Shown: piece by piece, positions 23,936 through 35,265 of the stretch | Position numbering within the stretch: position 1 is the first letter of the stretch | Layout of the letters: every line of letters begins with the position of its first letter | Assembly: GCF_035582795.1 (NCBI RefSeq) | Contig: NC_134366.1 | Location: 560,501-624,500 of the forward strand | DNA: 64,000 bases | Direction of reading: 5' to 3' | Source of the DNA: Mycteria americana | Lineage: Eukaryota > Chordata > Aves > Ciconiiformes > Ciconiidae | Program-made: the position numbers and the translations under genes | Notes under the pieces: model-generated | The model's input: only the letters and a program-made list of their open reading frames with translations | The model's database searches: none | What the model was told of the DNA's origin: nothing

Positions 23936-24099
23936 GCTGGGGCTCATCACCCGCTGCCTCCCCCCTTATCACGACCAATACCGCTCGCGACTGTGTCGCG
24001 GTCCCGGTGACACCCCCCTCCCGGCGGGACCGGCTGCCCCCCCCCACCCCACCCCCCGCCACCGCCACCGCCGTCCCGGGGGGGGGGCGCACCGGGGGG

Positions 24100-24300
24100 G
24101 CTGGGCCGCCCCCGCCCCGCCCCGCCCCGCTGGGGCCCGGCGGACCCCGGAGCCCCGGAGCCGGGGGGGCCCGGACTACAGCTCCCGGCAGCCCGCGGGC
24201 CCGCAGCCTTTGTCTGCCCCGCCGCCCGCTGCGCTCCCGCCCGCGGCGGCCATCGGCGGCGGAGCCCGCGCTGCCGCCCCGCTGCGCGCCGGCGGTGAGA
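24100..24300 (+). promoter_or_regulatory. CpG-island promoter with ZNF143/THAP11-type motif and untranslated exon
   Basis: ACTACAGCTCCC at 24175-24186, followed by GGCAGCC, is close to the ACTACAATTCCC motif bound by ZNF143 and THAP11, which is common at vertebrate CpG-island promoters. CCTTTGTCTG follows within 30 bases. A likely untranslated first exon ends before GTGAGAGCGG near 24297. The promoter at 34412 has the same motif order, so the two promoters look related by duplication. Confidence 0.6.
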
Positions 24301-26286
24301 GCGGGGCGGGGGCAGCGGGGGGCAGCGGGGAGAGGGGCGGGGGCCGAGCGGCGATGGGGACGCGGGGGGGGGGGGGGTGGTGGTCCTGGGGCTGAGCCCC
24401 GCCGGGCCCCCCCAGAGGAGCCCCCGGCCCCGGCGGCCCCGGCGGGGCGGGGCGGGGCGGCGGGAGGGGGCCCCGGCAGAGCGGCGGGGCAGGGCGGGGG
24501 GCGCGGGGCCGCCTCCCCCAGGCCGCGTCCCCCGGGCGGGGGCTGTCACCCGCGCACGCCGGCGGGGCCCGGGGCTGCCGAGGGGGCGCGGAGCCCCCGC
24601 CGCGCTGGCACCCACGGCCCCGCGGGGGGAACGCGGCCCCGACCCTGCCCCGCGGCCCCGACCCCGCCGGGCTCCTCCCGGGGCGCGCACGGGGGGGCGG
24701 GGGGGGGAGGGGGCGCGGAGCCGGGGACCTTCGCCTTCCTCTTGCAGCGGCCGCCGTGAGACCCGGCCGCCGACCCCCACCGCAGCCGGGGACCCCCGCT
24801 CGCGGGTCCGTTTCCCGGGCCGCTGGAGCCCGGCGTGGGCCGGGGCCCGGTACGAGCCAGCGCTCTCGGCAGCAGCCCCCGGTGCCGGCCCTTTGCCGAG
24901 CCCCGCGGCAGCTCCGCTGGGACCTGCTGCCTGCGGCGGGGCGCGGGGAGCCGCGGGCCGGCGGGGCGAGGCCGGGCAGGGAGCCGGGGCCGGCGGCCCT
25001 CTGCTCCCTCGGCACCCCGGGGTGGGCAGGGGGCGGCCGGGCGGGAAGGGGCCGCGCCGTGGCGTGGGGACGCGGGGTCTGGTTTCCCCGGGGCCGAGGA
25101 GGGGGGACGCGCCGGGGCGGGGAGCCGCGGGTTTGTGGGTGCAGGTGAGGCGGAAGCCGTGGCGGCTCCGGCCGAAGCGCGTCCGAAACTCCCTGTTCGG
25201 GAGCGACCGAACCCCAACCAGCCCCGAGCACCCACCGTCCGCGCGCCCTCCTGGCCCCGGCGCTGGCAGGGGTCCCTCGGCAGGACCCCGTCCCGCCGAG
25301 CAGGGTGCCCTTGGAGCAGGCAGGGCAGCCCGGGCAGGAGGAGGAGGAGGAGGAGGAGGAGGAGGGTGGCCGGCTTCCTCCTCTCCTCCCAAACCCCGCC
25401 GGGGCTGCTCCTGGCAGCCGGCAGGTTGCTCCGGTGAGCCCCGAGTTGGAGGAGGGCCGGGGTGGGCTGAGACCCCGGTGCCGCTCCCTGCCTGCCGCGC
25501 TTGTGCCGCAAGCAGGCGTCGGGGACACGGCACGTGCACGGCGGGCCTGGCTCGTGCCGCTCGTGCCGCTCGGCCCCTGCGGCACCTCTCCCCTCCTTCC
25601 CTCCCGGCGATGCCTGGGTGCTGCCGGGTCTCCCCTCGGGCGCCCGTGCTGCCGGCGGGCTCTGCCGAGACTCCCCTCTTCCTCGCTCTTCATCCCCGGG
25701 GATGAGCCGCCCTCCTCTGCCCCGTTTTCCCTCCGGATCTCTCTTTCTCGGGAGCGGGGGCCCAGGCTGCCGGTGCCTCCGTGGGTGCCGCTGCCAGCGC
25801 TCCTGGCATCGCTCTGCCCGTCTGCCCGCGGGCGCCGGTGCCCGTGCCGTCCCGGCTCCCCGCCGTCGCCCAGGTTCCCCCGTGCCACCCTCCCCCCTGG
25901 GCTCCGTGGCTCCCCTCGGCTTCGCTCTGACCCCGTACCGCGGCTGCCGGGCTGGAAGGAGCGGCCGGGGGCGGCGATTTGGGCGATGACGGGGTGACCC
26001 GGCACCCGTCCCGTGCTGCCCTGCGCCGTGTAGCCCCCGCGACGTCCCCCGCAGCCCCGCTGCCGGCGGCAGCTTCCCGGGGTGGACCTGGGGCGATGGG
26101 GGTTTGGGAAGGGACGGAGGGGGGGAATCGGCACAGTCCGGCCGTGCCGGCGCGGCGAGGCTGGAGGTCAGCATCTTCCGGAGCAGCCGCGTGCCTGCGG
26201 GCGCTCCCCGCGACCGGGGCAGGCTGGAAGGAGACTTTCCCGTCCCTCGGGCAGGTTCTTCAGGAGGGACCCCGGGACCCCCGGCG

Positions 26287-29200
26287 ATGGAGCGAGAGGA
26301 GAAGCCGTTTGGGGGGGATCCGCAGGACGCGAGGCTGCGGGGGACGCCGGACGCCTGCGGCCCAGGTGAGGCTGCCGAAAGCTCCCGCGGGGACCTGGCT
26401 GCCCTGGCACCACAGACCCCCCCTTCGCAGACCCCCGCCCCCCTCCCCCCCGCCAGGCCCTGGGACCCCCGGGGCTGAGCTGCCGCGTCCTGCAGAGCCA
26501 CGCAGGGCGTTGGCGTGGCCCGGCGCCGGGCGCCGGGCACCGGGCTGGTTTCGGTCGGGTGAGGGTCCTCGCTGGGCAGCAGGGAGGGGCTGGGGCAGCC
26601 GCTGCCCGCGGCGGGGTGGGGGTCCGTGCCTCCGTCCCCTGGTTTCCCCCCGTAGGACCCGCGGGGGAGGCTTCGTGCCCCCGCGCCCGGCGCAGGGCTA
26701 CGGCGGGAGCGTGGAGCCCGCGGCGTCACCGCTCGCAGCCGCCGGCGGGATGCGCTGCCCGGGACCCCGCGAGCAGCTTTGCCTTCCGCAGGAAGGGGCT
26801 GGGCTGGCGTGAAGTGTGAGATCGTGGTGAAAACGGAGCCGGAGGACGAGTCCTACATTGGGTGTCCCCAGGGCCTGGATGCCACCGTCCCCGGCGTCCC
26901 CGGCTACCCCAGCACTGGTGAGCAGAGCGGGCGGCTGGGGGAGGGCTGGGAGCTCGGCGAGACCCGGGGACCGAGTCCCCTGTCCCGTACCGACGGCGTC
27001 GGTGTGGGGACGTGGGAAAGGCCGTTGCACCGGGGGGGCTTTGCTGGGACAGCGCGTGCCCCGTGCCGTTTGGTAACTGGGAATTCCCTTCTGGAGGAAG
27101 AGGAGCGGTTCCTTCTCTTGCGTAACAAATATTTCATAACTCTGGGTGTTTCGGGTCCCCGCGGCTCTGTGGCTGGGCCCCCCTGTGTTTCCCGGGGGAC
27201 TGGGCCGGTGGCTGCAGGGAGCTCCCGGGAGCCTGGGATTAACGGGCGGCGAGCCGGAGCCGGTGCCGGCACGGGCAGAGCGTGGGGACGTCCCCGAGCG
27301 CTCGGTCCGTCCCCGAGCCGGCCGCACGGGCCGTGCCTCTCCTCCCGCAGGCATCAAAGCGGAGGTCGTCGTTAAAAGCGAGCCCGAGGACGCGGCGTAC
27401 GGCGGTTACTGCCCCGGCACCCAGGAGGGGGCCGTGCCCGACCCCCCCCCCGCTGCCTGTGAGTGGGGCTGGGGGGCCGGGAGGGGAGCGGGGGGGGCGG
27501 CCGGGGCGGCCGGACGCTTTGCGGGCTGCCGGCGGCGCGGGGCCCCTGCCGGGGTGCTGGGCGCTGGGGCGGGAGACGAGCTCGGCAGAGGGCACCCGGC
27601 CGGGCACGGGGCCCGGAAGAGCCGCCACTCTCGGTGCCCTGCTGCCGCCCGCCCTGTCACCCCTCGGAGCCCGCTCTGCCACGGCGGCGCTGCTGCCTGC
27701 CGGGGCTGCCGGAGGCGGCCGTCCCGTGCCACCCCGGGGACGGTGACGCCGTCCCGTGCCACCCCGGGGACGGTGAGACCCCGCGGGAGTCCCACGAGAG
27801 CCCAGCCCACCGGCGGTGCCGGCAGCTGGGGTCGAAAGCCCGCCCGCGGCTCCCCTGGCCCTGCCCGCGCCCGCCGTAGCACCGCGCTCGCTGCCCGCAG
27901 GCGATGCCAAGCCCGAGATCATCGTGAAGGTGGAGCCGGAGGAGGAGCCGTTCATCGGGTGCCCCCGAGCTCTGGGCGACCCCGGAGCTCCCGGCCACCG
28001 CGGCGGCACAGGTGAGCACCGGGGCGGCTCCGGGGGGTCCGGCGGGACGGGGAGAGGTGGGCGTGGGGGCGAGCGCCCCGGACGCGCGAAGCGTCGGAGC
28101 AGGTCAGCCCGCCGAGAGCCCGGGGTGCGGGATCCTGCCCTGCGTAGCCGGGTCGGCCGTGAGCCGGCTGCGGCCGCGGGGAGGGGGTGGGCGGGTGGAG
28201 GCGGCTGTGCGGGTCCCACCGCAGCCTCGCGGGTCCCACCGCAGCCTCCCGGCCGCGGGAGCAAAGCCCGGGCTGCCCGGTGAGCTCGGGGCAGCCTCGC
28301 CGCTGGCTTTCGGCGGTCGGGGGAGCGACCGTCCCCGGGGCTGGGGCTGCCACCGACACCGCTCCCACGGCCACCATCGCCCCCCGCCCCTCTCCCAGCC
28401 ACGTCCCAAACCCGGCAGAAAGCCGCCGGGAGGGAGCCCCGGTGCCGCCGCCAGCCAGCCGGGTGAGCCGCTCGTCGCGCGGGCCTGGCAGAGCTTCGCG
28501 CCGCTCTTCTGCTTGCCCGGGCAGCCTCGGCAGCCAGAAATCGTGGCCCGATTCGCACGTGCCGCAGGAGAGGGCCGAGCACCTCCCCGGCGTCCCTGGC
28601 AGCGATGCCGGCCCCGCGGCGTGAGCCGGGGCAGCCGGCGGTGCCGGGGCTGGCAGCCTGGCGTCCCCTGCCCCGAGCTCCCGAAACGGACCCCGCGGCT
28701 CAAATCCCCCGGGTCGTTGCATCGCTCCCCGGCCTCCTCCGTCAGGAAATCCCAGCGAGGCTGCTCTGGCCCCTGCCGGCCTCGCCGGCCTCGCCGCTCC
28801 CGCTCACCGGTGCCGGTGCCACCCGGCTCGGGGGCCCTTCTGCTCCCCGGGGCTCCGGAGGTGCCTCCCGTCGCGGAAACGGGACTCTCGGGCTCAAGCC
28901 GTGGGGGGAATCTCTGCAGTTTGGGCTTTGGAGAGGCCGCGCGTGGCACCTTTGGGTGCGCGGAGCCGCGGCAGGTAACGGCGGGGCTCCCCTGCTCTTG
29001 GCAGACGGCGACGGCGAGCGGTGTCCCAAGGAGGAGCCGGAGGAGGTGAAACCGGAGGCGGCTGAGCCGGAGCAGAGCCCGGGGGCCGCCTCGAGGGGCT
29101 CCCTCGGCCCTCGGCCCCGCGTCAGCCAGTGGACGGTGCGGCAGGCGCAGGGCGCCGTGGCCGAGCTCCGGCGCAGCCCGGCAGTGCCCGGGGGGCCGCG

Positions 29201-30404
29201 GGCCACCCCCGAGCCCCGGCGGCTCTGCCTGGAGAAGCGCGCGGCTCCGGTGGTGCCGGTGAGCAGCGCCGGGCAGAAACCCCCCTCCGCCTGCGGGGCG
29301 GGCAGCGCCGTGGCCCCCGGCGCCGAGCCGGCACGGCGTCCCCGCAGCCACTCGGCCGAGCGTCCCTTCGCCTGCAGCGAGTGCGGGAAGAGCTTCCAGC
29401 ACCGGGGGAACCTCATCACCCACCTGCGGGTGCACACGGGGGAGAAGCCCTTCGCCTGCACCGTCTGCGGCAAGAGCTTCAGCCAGAAGGGCGACCTGAT
29501 GCGGCACCAGCGCATCCACACCGGCGAGAAGCCGTTCGAGTGCACCGTCTGCGGCAAGAGCTTCTGCTCCAAGCAGACCTTCATCCTGCACCAGCGCATC
29601 CACACCGGCGAGAAGCCCTTCTCCTGCACCGAGTGCGGCAAGAGCTTCAACCGCAAGGCCAACTTCATCACCCACCAGAAGATCCACCGCGGCGAGCGCC
29701 CCTTCATCTGCGCCGAGTGCGGCAAGGGCTTCTGCGCCAAGAAGACCTTCATCCTCCATCAGAAGATCCACGTCGGCGACCGGCCCTTCGGCTGCTCCGA
29801 GTGCGGCAAGAGCTTCAGCCGCAACGGCGACCTGACGCGGCACCAGCGCATCCACACCGGCGAGCGCCCCTTCGCCTGCGCCGACTGCGGCAAGTGCTTC
29901 AGCCACAACGGCGAGCTGATCAAGCACCAGCGCATCCACACCGGCGAGAAGCCCTTCACCTGCACCGAGTGCGGCAAGAGCTTCAACCGCAAGGGCACCC
30001 TCATCACCCACCAGCGCATCCACACCGGCGAGCGCCCCTTCGTCTGCCCCGAGTGCGGCAAGACCTTCAACCTGAAGACCACGCTGATGAAGCACAAGCG
30101 CATCCACACGGGCGAGCGTCCCTTCACCTGCCTGGAGTGCGGGAAGAGCTTCAAGTACAAGGGCAACCTCCGGACCCACCACCTCACCCACACGGTGGAG
30201 CGGGTCTACCCCTGCACCGAGTGCGGCAAGGTCTTCAGCCACAAGAAGGAGCTGACGGGGCACCAGGGCGTGCACGCCGAGGAGAGGATCCTCTCCTGCT
30301 ACCGGGAGGGAGAGTCCTTCAGCCCCTTCCTCCCCGTGCACCCGCTTCTCATGTCCTGCGCCCAGCTCCCGGTGCCGCTGGAAGCCTTGGCCGAGTACAA
30401 GTAG
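26287..30404 (+). CDS. C2H2 zinc-finger protein, eleven fingers, with repeated VKxEPE exons
   Basis: Coding exons placed: 26287-26365 (first ATG, MEREEKPFGGDPQD), 26792-26917 (EIVVKTEPEDESYIGCP), 27351-27458 (EVVVKSEPEDAAYGGYC), 27901-28011 (EIIVKVEPEEEPFIGCP) and 29005-30404. Every junction is phase 1 and has GT/AG ends. The middle three exons look like tandem duplicates. Each carries a psi-K-x-E SUMO-acceptor match, and a fourth (EVKPE) opens the last exon. Eleven C2H2 fingers run from about 29366 to 30275 with uniform TGEKPF/TGERPF linkers, then a degenerate twelfth and a TAG stop at 30402. No KRAB A exon was found between the promoter (24.2 kb) and 26287, so translation is proposed to begin at the well-placed ATG (GGCGATGG). 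The start could be wrong if a KRAB exon was missed or lost from the assembly. Expected nuclear DNA-binding regulator. Confidence 0.85.
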
Positions 30405-32638
30405 GAGGGCTGGCGGCGGCGGGGAGAGCCCGGCCTCCCGCCCGCGGCACGTCCCTGCGGCTGGAGCGGCGGCGGGAGGAACGGGACCATCGCTAGAGCT
30501 CAGGCCTGCTGCGGGGCCGGCGGCGGATGGGGCCGGTGGTCCTCCCGGCTGTCGGGTGCCGTGGTGGAGCCCGGGGAGGAAGCGCCGGCCGGGGATGCTG
30601 CCGGCTTTCCAGCTCCGGCTGGGGCCGGCGGCCGCTTACGGGGACACGCGGCCGGGCTGGGACTCGGAGCGAGCGGGGCCGGTGCTCTGGCCGAGCGGGG
30701 CCGGCACCGTTCGCATCCCCGGGTCACGGGGGGCTTTACGGCAAGAGACGTCGTCCCCGTCCCAAGAGCCGCCGGCTCCTTCGCTGTTCGGAAGCGAATC
30801 GCAGCGGGTGGACGTGGGGACGGGGGTCGCCCTGTCCCGCCCCGCCAGCACCGGGCTGCCCCCCCCCGGGTTTTCTGTCCCCGGTGCCGCGTCCAGCCTG
30901 GCTCGGGCACCGGTGCTCGGCGCTGTGGCGGACGCGGCCCCCCCTTGTCCCGTGCAAAGGGACCCCCGGCCGGCCGCTGGCCCCGAAGGGGCAATTCTCG
31001 AGCCGAGGGTCGTCGTTTCTCCGGGTCCCTCTCCGACGCGCGGACGCTGGACTTGGAGAAGAGCCGACGGCTCCCCCGGTGCGGCGCAGCCCTTCCCTCC
31101 CCGGGCGCAGCCCCTGGCCGTGAGGCTCCGTGCGGCGTGGCTGACCCCGGCTCGGGGGCGGCTCAGCACCCCCCTTTCTTTCCCACAGCTCCCCCCACGG
31201 TTTACCGAGCCGTGGGTTTGGGATCCTTCCTTCCCCGGCCTGGCGCATCCCCGGCGCCGGCACGGCTCCCGGCAGCCCCTCGCCCTGCTCCCGCGCGAGC
31301 TGGGACGCGGCCGGCAAAAGGCTTTTCCTTCTTGCGGTGCCGTGGCGTGGGGGGAGCGGGCTGGCGGGGCCGGGCAGGGCTCTGCCCTCGGCCGTCGGCT
31401 CCGCGAGACGGGTGTTTTTGGGGGGGCGAGAGGCCCCGGCGCACCGAGGGCCCCCCGGCTGTCTCTCCGACTTGCCGCGTGGCTCGAGGCGACGCTCATC
31501 GCTTCCTTGCCTCGGTTTCCCCATCTGTAAAATGGGGGTAATACCACTTGCTGCAGGGCGGCGGGAGGGTTAACCCCTTCCTGACCGCGCGGAGCCCCGC
31601 GGCGTGGCGAGTGCTGGGCCCGGGGCCGTCACCGCGGCTGGGGACCGGGGGTGGCTTCGGTGACGCGCGAGAATCCCCCCAGCGAGCCCTTGAGCTGCGG
31701 CGGGCGAGGGCCGCGTGTATTTATAGCTCCGCTCTTCTCTTTTCTGACCGAGAAGCTCATAAAAAGCGGAAGCAAACACCAGGGCGCCCGTTTGTCTGGT
31801 ACCATTTGCTGCTGCGTGTTTCGGCTCGCCCTCCCTCGCCGTGGGAGCTGCGGGACCCCGCGTCCCTCCTTGCCGGGGGGTTCCTGCCGCCTCCGCCTCG
31901 CCCCAGCGTCGTCTGTGGGTGACCCCGGCACCCACGGGTCGGTGTTTGTATGTGGGTGCCTGGGCTGCCATCGCGGTCACCGCGGAGCTGCCATCGCGGT
32001 CACCGCAGAGCTGCCGCACCGTTCAGTTGCCCTCGCCCGGGTGTTTAATGCCACTTGGGGCGCCCGGGGGTGTCAGAGCTGCCCAGGGGTGGCACGGTGG
32101 CCAGGCGGGTCCTGGGCACGGCCACCCTCTCCCGGCAGCGCCGGCAGCTGCCAGGGCGGCAGAGATGTAAAATCGGCCGGGAGGCAGAGCCAGCCCCTGG
32201 CCCGGGAGCTCAGCCTGGCCCCACTCCTCGGTGCCAGAGCACCAGAGCGAGCAGCTCCGGCGTGGATCGGTGTCTCGGGGACCAAAGCCCCCGCGGCTCC
32301 GCTCCCCGGCAGACGCGGATCCCTGGGGCAGCGCTCGGCCGGCTTCGGGGCCCTTCCCTGCGAGCCGCCAGGACCAAAGCTCTGCCGTCATCGCCGGGTC
32401 GGGTCAGGCGCTTCTGCCGTGGAACCTTCCTCCGGCACGCGAGGCCTCCGCTCTCCCGCGCCGCCAAAGCTCAGCCGGAGCCAAAGCTCAGGCCGGGTGG
32501 GCACCGCTGGCCACGCCGCCAGCGCCGTGCCGTCCCCGAGCGCCGTGCCGGATGCGGCGCCGTGGGTCCGGTGGACCGACCCGTCGCGCCCGTCGCGGTT
32601 CCCTCCTTCGCTCGTCTGCTGCCCGTGGTGCTCAACGC
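30405..32638. other. 3' flank without a recognised gene
   Basis: No domain was recognised. ATAAAA near 31760 is the only poly(A)-like signal seen, and it is weak. A MIR-like relic lies inside this stretch. Confidence 0.4.
31508..31570 (+). mobile_element. MIR-like CORE-SINE relic
   Basis: GCCTCGGTTTCCCCATCTG, TAAAATGGGGGTAATACCAC and a following CTGCAGGG match the most conserved segment of the ancient MIR SINE. About 60 bases survive. Such relics occur at low number in bird genomes. Confidence 0.65.
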
Positions 32639-32790
32639 GCCGTCGCGGTTAACCCGGCCGGCCGCGAAGCACCACGCAGCCGCTCGCGCGCCCCGACGGG
32701 GTGAAACCGAGAGGGACTCGTGGGTTGAGATAAAACCGAATTACAAATCGCTCGATAACGGCACAGAAACAATAACACCACATCGGACCG
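32639..32790 (-). mobile_element. LTR relic, same family as the solo LTR at 3.57 kb
   Basis: Read on the minus strand this gives TTTATCTCAACCCACGAG, then CGAGCGGCTGCGTGGTGCTT and GGGTTAACCGCGACGG. These line up in order with the 3' end of the plus-strand LTR at 3568-4147. Only the last 150 bases are recognisable. It is more diverged than that copy, so probably older. Confidence 0.6.
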
Positions 32791-33299
32791 TAAGCTCCCG
32801 GCCCCTCCTGCTCGCGGGCGAGGAGCAGAACAGCCCCGGCGCCGCACGGCCGCGCCCGCGTTATCCACGCCGTTTCCGGCGCGGCCAAACCGCGGCCCCG
32901 GAGCCCGACGTTCTCCGGCGTGGCGGGCGTCAGCCTAACGCGTGGCGGGCGCCCCCCGGGCGCGGAGCGAGGCCCCCCCCGGACCGCGCTTGCGTGGCCG
33001 ACCCCGGGGGTGCCCGAGCTCTGCCGGGGAGGGGGGCAGCGGGGACAGCCCCGCCGTCACCCCGCCGCTGGCAGGGCCCGGCACGGGCGGTGTCCCCACG
33101 GCTGCACGCGGCCCCCCCGAGGGGCTACCCCAGTGCCCCCACCCAAACCAGAACGGGGCACCCACAGCCCCGTGGGGGGGGCACCCATTTTCTCATGGGT
33201 GGGGGTATGGGGGGGCACCTGCATGCTCACGGGTGGAGACGGGGGGGGCACCCATATCCTCACGGGTGGGGTCATGGGGAGCACCCCCACCCCCGCGGG
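32791..33299. other. Stretch without a recognised gene
   Basis: GC-rich sequence with several short GGGTGGGG-type imperfect repeats at 33170-33310 leading into the pyrimidine satellite. No gene signal. Confidence 0.4.
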
Positions 33300-34408
33300 C
33301 GGGGACACGGGGCACCCCCCTACCCCTCCCCATCCCCTCCCTCTCCCCTCCCCTCCCATCTCCTCCCTTCCCTCCCCTCCCCATCCCCTCCTCTCCCCTC
33401 CCCTCCCTTCCACTCCCTTCCCCTCCCTTCCCCATCCCCTCCCCTCCCTCTCCCCTCCCCATCCCCTCCCGTCTCTCTCCCCCTCCCCTCCCCTCCCCTC
33501 CCATCCCCTCCCCTCCCCATTCCCTCCTGTCTCTCTCCCCCTCCCCTCCCCTCCCCTCCCCATCCCCTCCGGTCTCTCTCCCCCTCCCTTCCCTTCCCCT
33601 CCCCTCCCCTCCCCTCCCCTCCCCTCCCCTCCCCATCCCCTCCGGTCTCTCTCCCCCTCCCTTCCCTTCCCCTCCCCTCCCCTCCCCTCCCCTCCCCTCC
33701 CCTCCCCTCCCCTCCCCTCCCTTCCCTTCCCCTCCCTTCCCTTCCCCTCCCCTCCCCTCCCCTCCCCTCCCCTCCCCTCCCCTCCCCTCCCTTCCCCTCC
33801 CCTCCCTTCCCTTCCCCTCCCCTCCCCTCCCCTCCCCATCCCCTCCGGTCTCTCTCCCCCTCCCTTCCCTTCCCCTCCCCTCCCCTCCCCTCCCCTCCCC
33901 TCCCCTCCCCTCCCCTCCCCTCCCCTCCCCTCCCCTCCCCTCCCTTCCCTTCCCCTCCCCATCCCCTTCCCCTCCCCTCCCCTCCCCTCCCCTCCCTTCC
34001 CTTCCCCTCCCCATCCCCTTCCCCTCCCCTCCCCTCCCCTCCCCTCCCCTCCCATCCCCTCCCCTCCCCATTCCCTCCTGTCTCTCTCCCCCTCCCCTCC
34101 CTCTCCCCTCCCCATCCCCTCCGGTCTCTCTCCCCCTCCCTTCCCTTCCCCTCCCCTCCCCTCCCCTCCCCTCCCCTCCCCTCCCCTCCCCTCCCTTCCC
34201 TTCCCCTCCCCATCCCCTTCCCCTCCCCTCCCCTCCCCTCCCCTCCCTTCCCTTCCCCTCCCCATCCCCTTCCCCTCCCCTCCCCTCCCCTCCCCTCCCC
34301 TCCCCTCCCTTCCCTTCCCCTCCCCTCCCCTCCCCTCCCCTCCCCTCCCCTCCCCTCCCCTCCCCTCCCCTCCCCTCCCCTCCCCTCTCCTCCCCTCCCC
34401 TCCCCTCC
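33300..34408. repeat. 1.1 kb pyrimidine satellite (CCCCT units with higher-order structure)
   Basis: Almost pure C and T on the plus strand: CCCCT and CCCTT pentamers, interrupted at intervals by a punctuating block CCATCCCCTCCGGTCTCTCT. The blocks recur about seven times, giving a higher-order repeat. It ends directly at the promoter motif of the next gene. The homopurine strand is GGGGA-rich and could form triplex or G-quadruplex structures. Confidence 0.97.
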
Positions 34409-34411
34409 CGG

Positions 34412-34705
34412 ACTACACCTCCCGTGCTGCCCGGCGCGGCCGCCGCTCCCCCCCCCCCCCCCCCGCACCGGCGGCTCCGGGGCCGCCTTTGTCCGGGCCC
34501 GGCCCCGCTGCAGGCACGGGGATGGGCGCTGCCCCCGGCCCCGGCCCCGGCCTCTCCCCTCCGCCGAGCCCCCGCCGCCGCCCGCCGCCGCCCCCCGCCG
34601 GGCCCCGGCCCCGCTCCCTCGGCCCCGGGGGCCCGGCCGGGCGCCGCGGGCCACGCTCGCGGGTGGGGCCCCGCGGCGGGGCCGAACGGCAGCGGGGCGC
34701 GGCAG
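34412..34705 (+). promoter_or_regulatory. CpG-island promoter with ZNF143/THAP11-type motif and untranslated exon
   Basis: ACTACACCTCCC at 34412-34423 and CCTTTGTCCG near 34488 repeat the arrangement seen at 24175. An untranslated first exon probably ends at 34705 before GTAAGC. The next acceptor is the KRAB exon at 35694. Confidence 0.55.
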
Positions 34706-34867
34706 GTAAGCGGGCCCCGGGCTCTCGCAGCCGGCGCTCGGCAGGGCCCGGCCGGTGCGGCCGGCGAGGGGGCAGGGCCCGGGCCGGGCCCCGAGCGTCC
34801 CCCGCGCCCCGGCTCGGCCGCCGCCGCCGGGAGCCAGCGCAGGGCGGGCCCGGGCCCGGGCCGCTCC

Positions 34868-35265
34868 GGCCGGGGGGAGCCGCGGGGGCAGGGCGGGAGC
34901 GGGCAGGAGCGGGTAGGAGAAGGCAGGAGCAGTGAGCAGCAGCAGGTAGGAGCGGGCAGGAGAAGGCAGGAGCGGGTAGGAGCAGTGAGCAGGAGCAGGC
35001 AGGACCGGGCAGGAGCGGGTAGGAGCAGGCAGCAGCGGGCAGGAGCAGTGAGCAGGAGCGGGCGGGAGCAGGCAGGAGTGGGCAGCAGCGGGCAGGAGCA
35101 GGCAGGAGCGGGCAGGAGAAGGCAGGAGTGGGCAGCAGCGGGTAGGAGCAGTGAGCAGGAGCAGGCAGGAGCAGGCAGGAGCAGGCAGGACCGGGCAGGA
35201 GCAGGCAGGACCGGGCAGCAGCGGGCAGGAGCAGGCAGCAGCGGGCAGGAGCAGGCAGGAGCGTG
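34868..35265. repeat. GCAGGAGCGG minisatellite in the first intron
   Basis: About forty copies of a 10-base unit, GGCAGGAGCG, with variants GGCAGCAGCG, GGTAGGAGCA and GAGCAGTGAG. It occupies most of the intron between the untranslated exon and the KRAB exon. Confidence 0.95.

Noticed and set aside
28104-30341. Antisense frame of about 745 codons opposite the eleven zinc fingers
   Set aside because: Repeated finger codons with high third-base GC leave the antisense frame open; its product is a low-complexity Leu/Ala/Val repeat without a domain.
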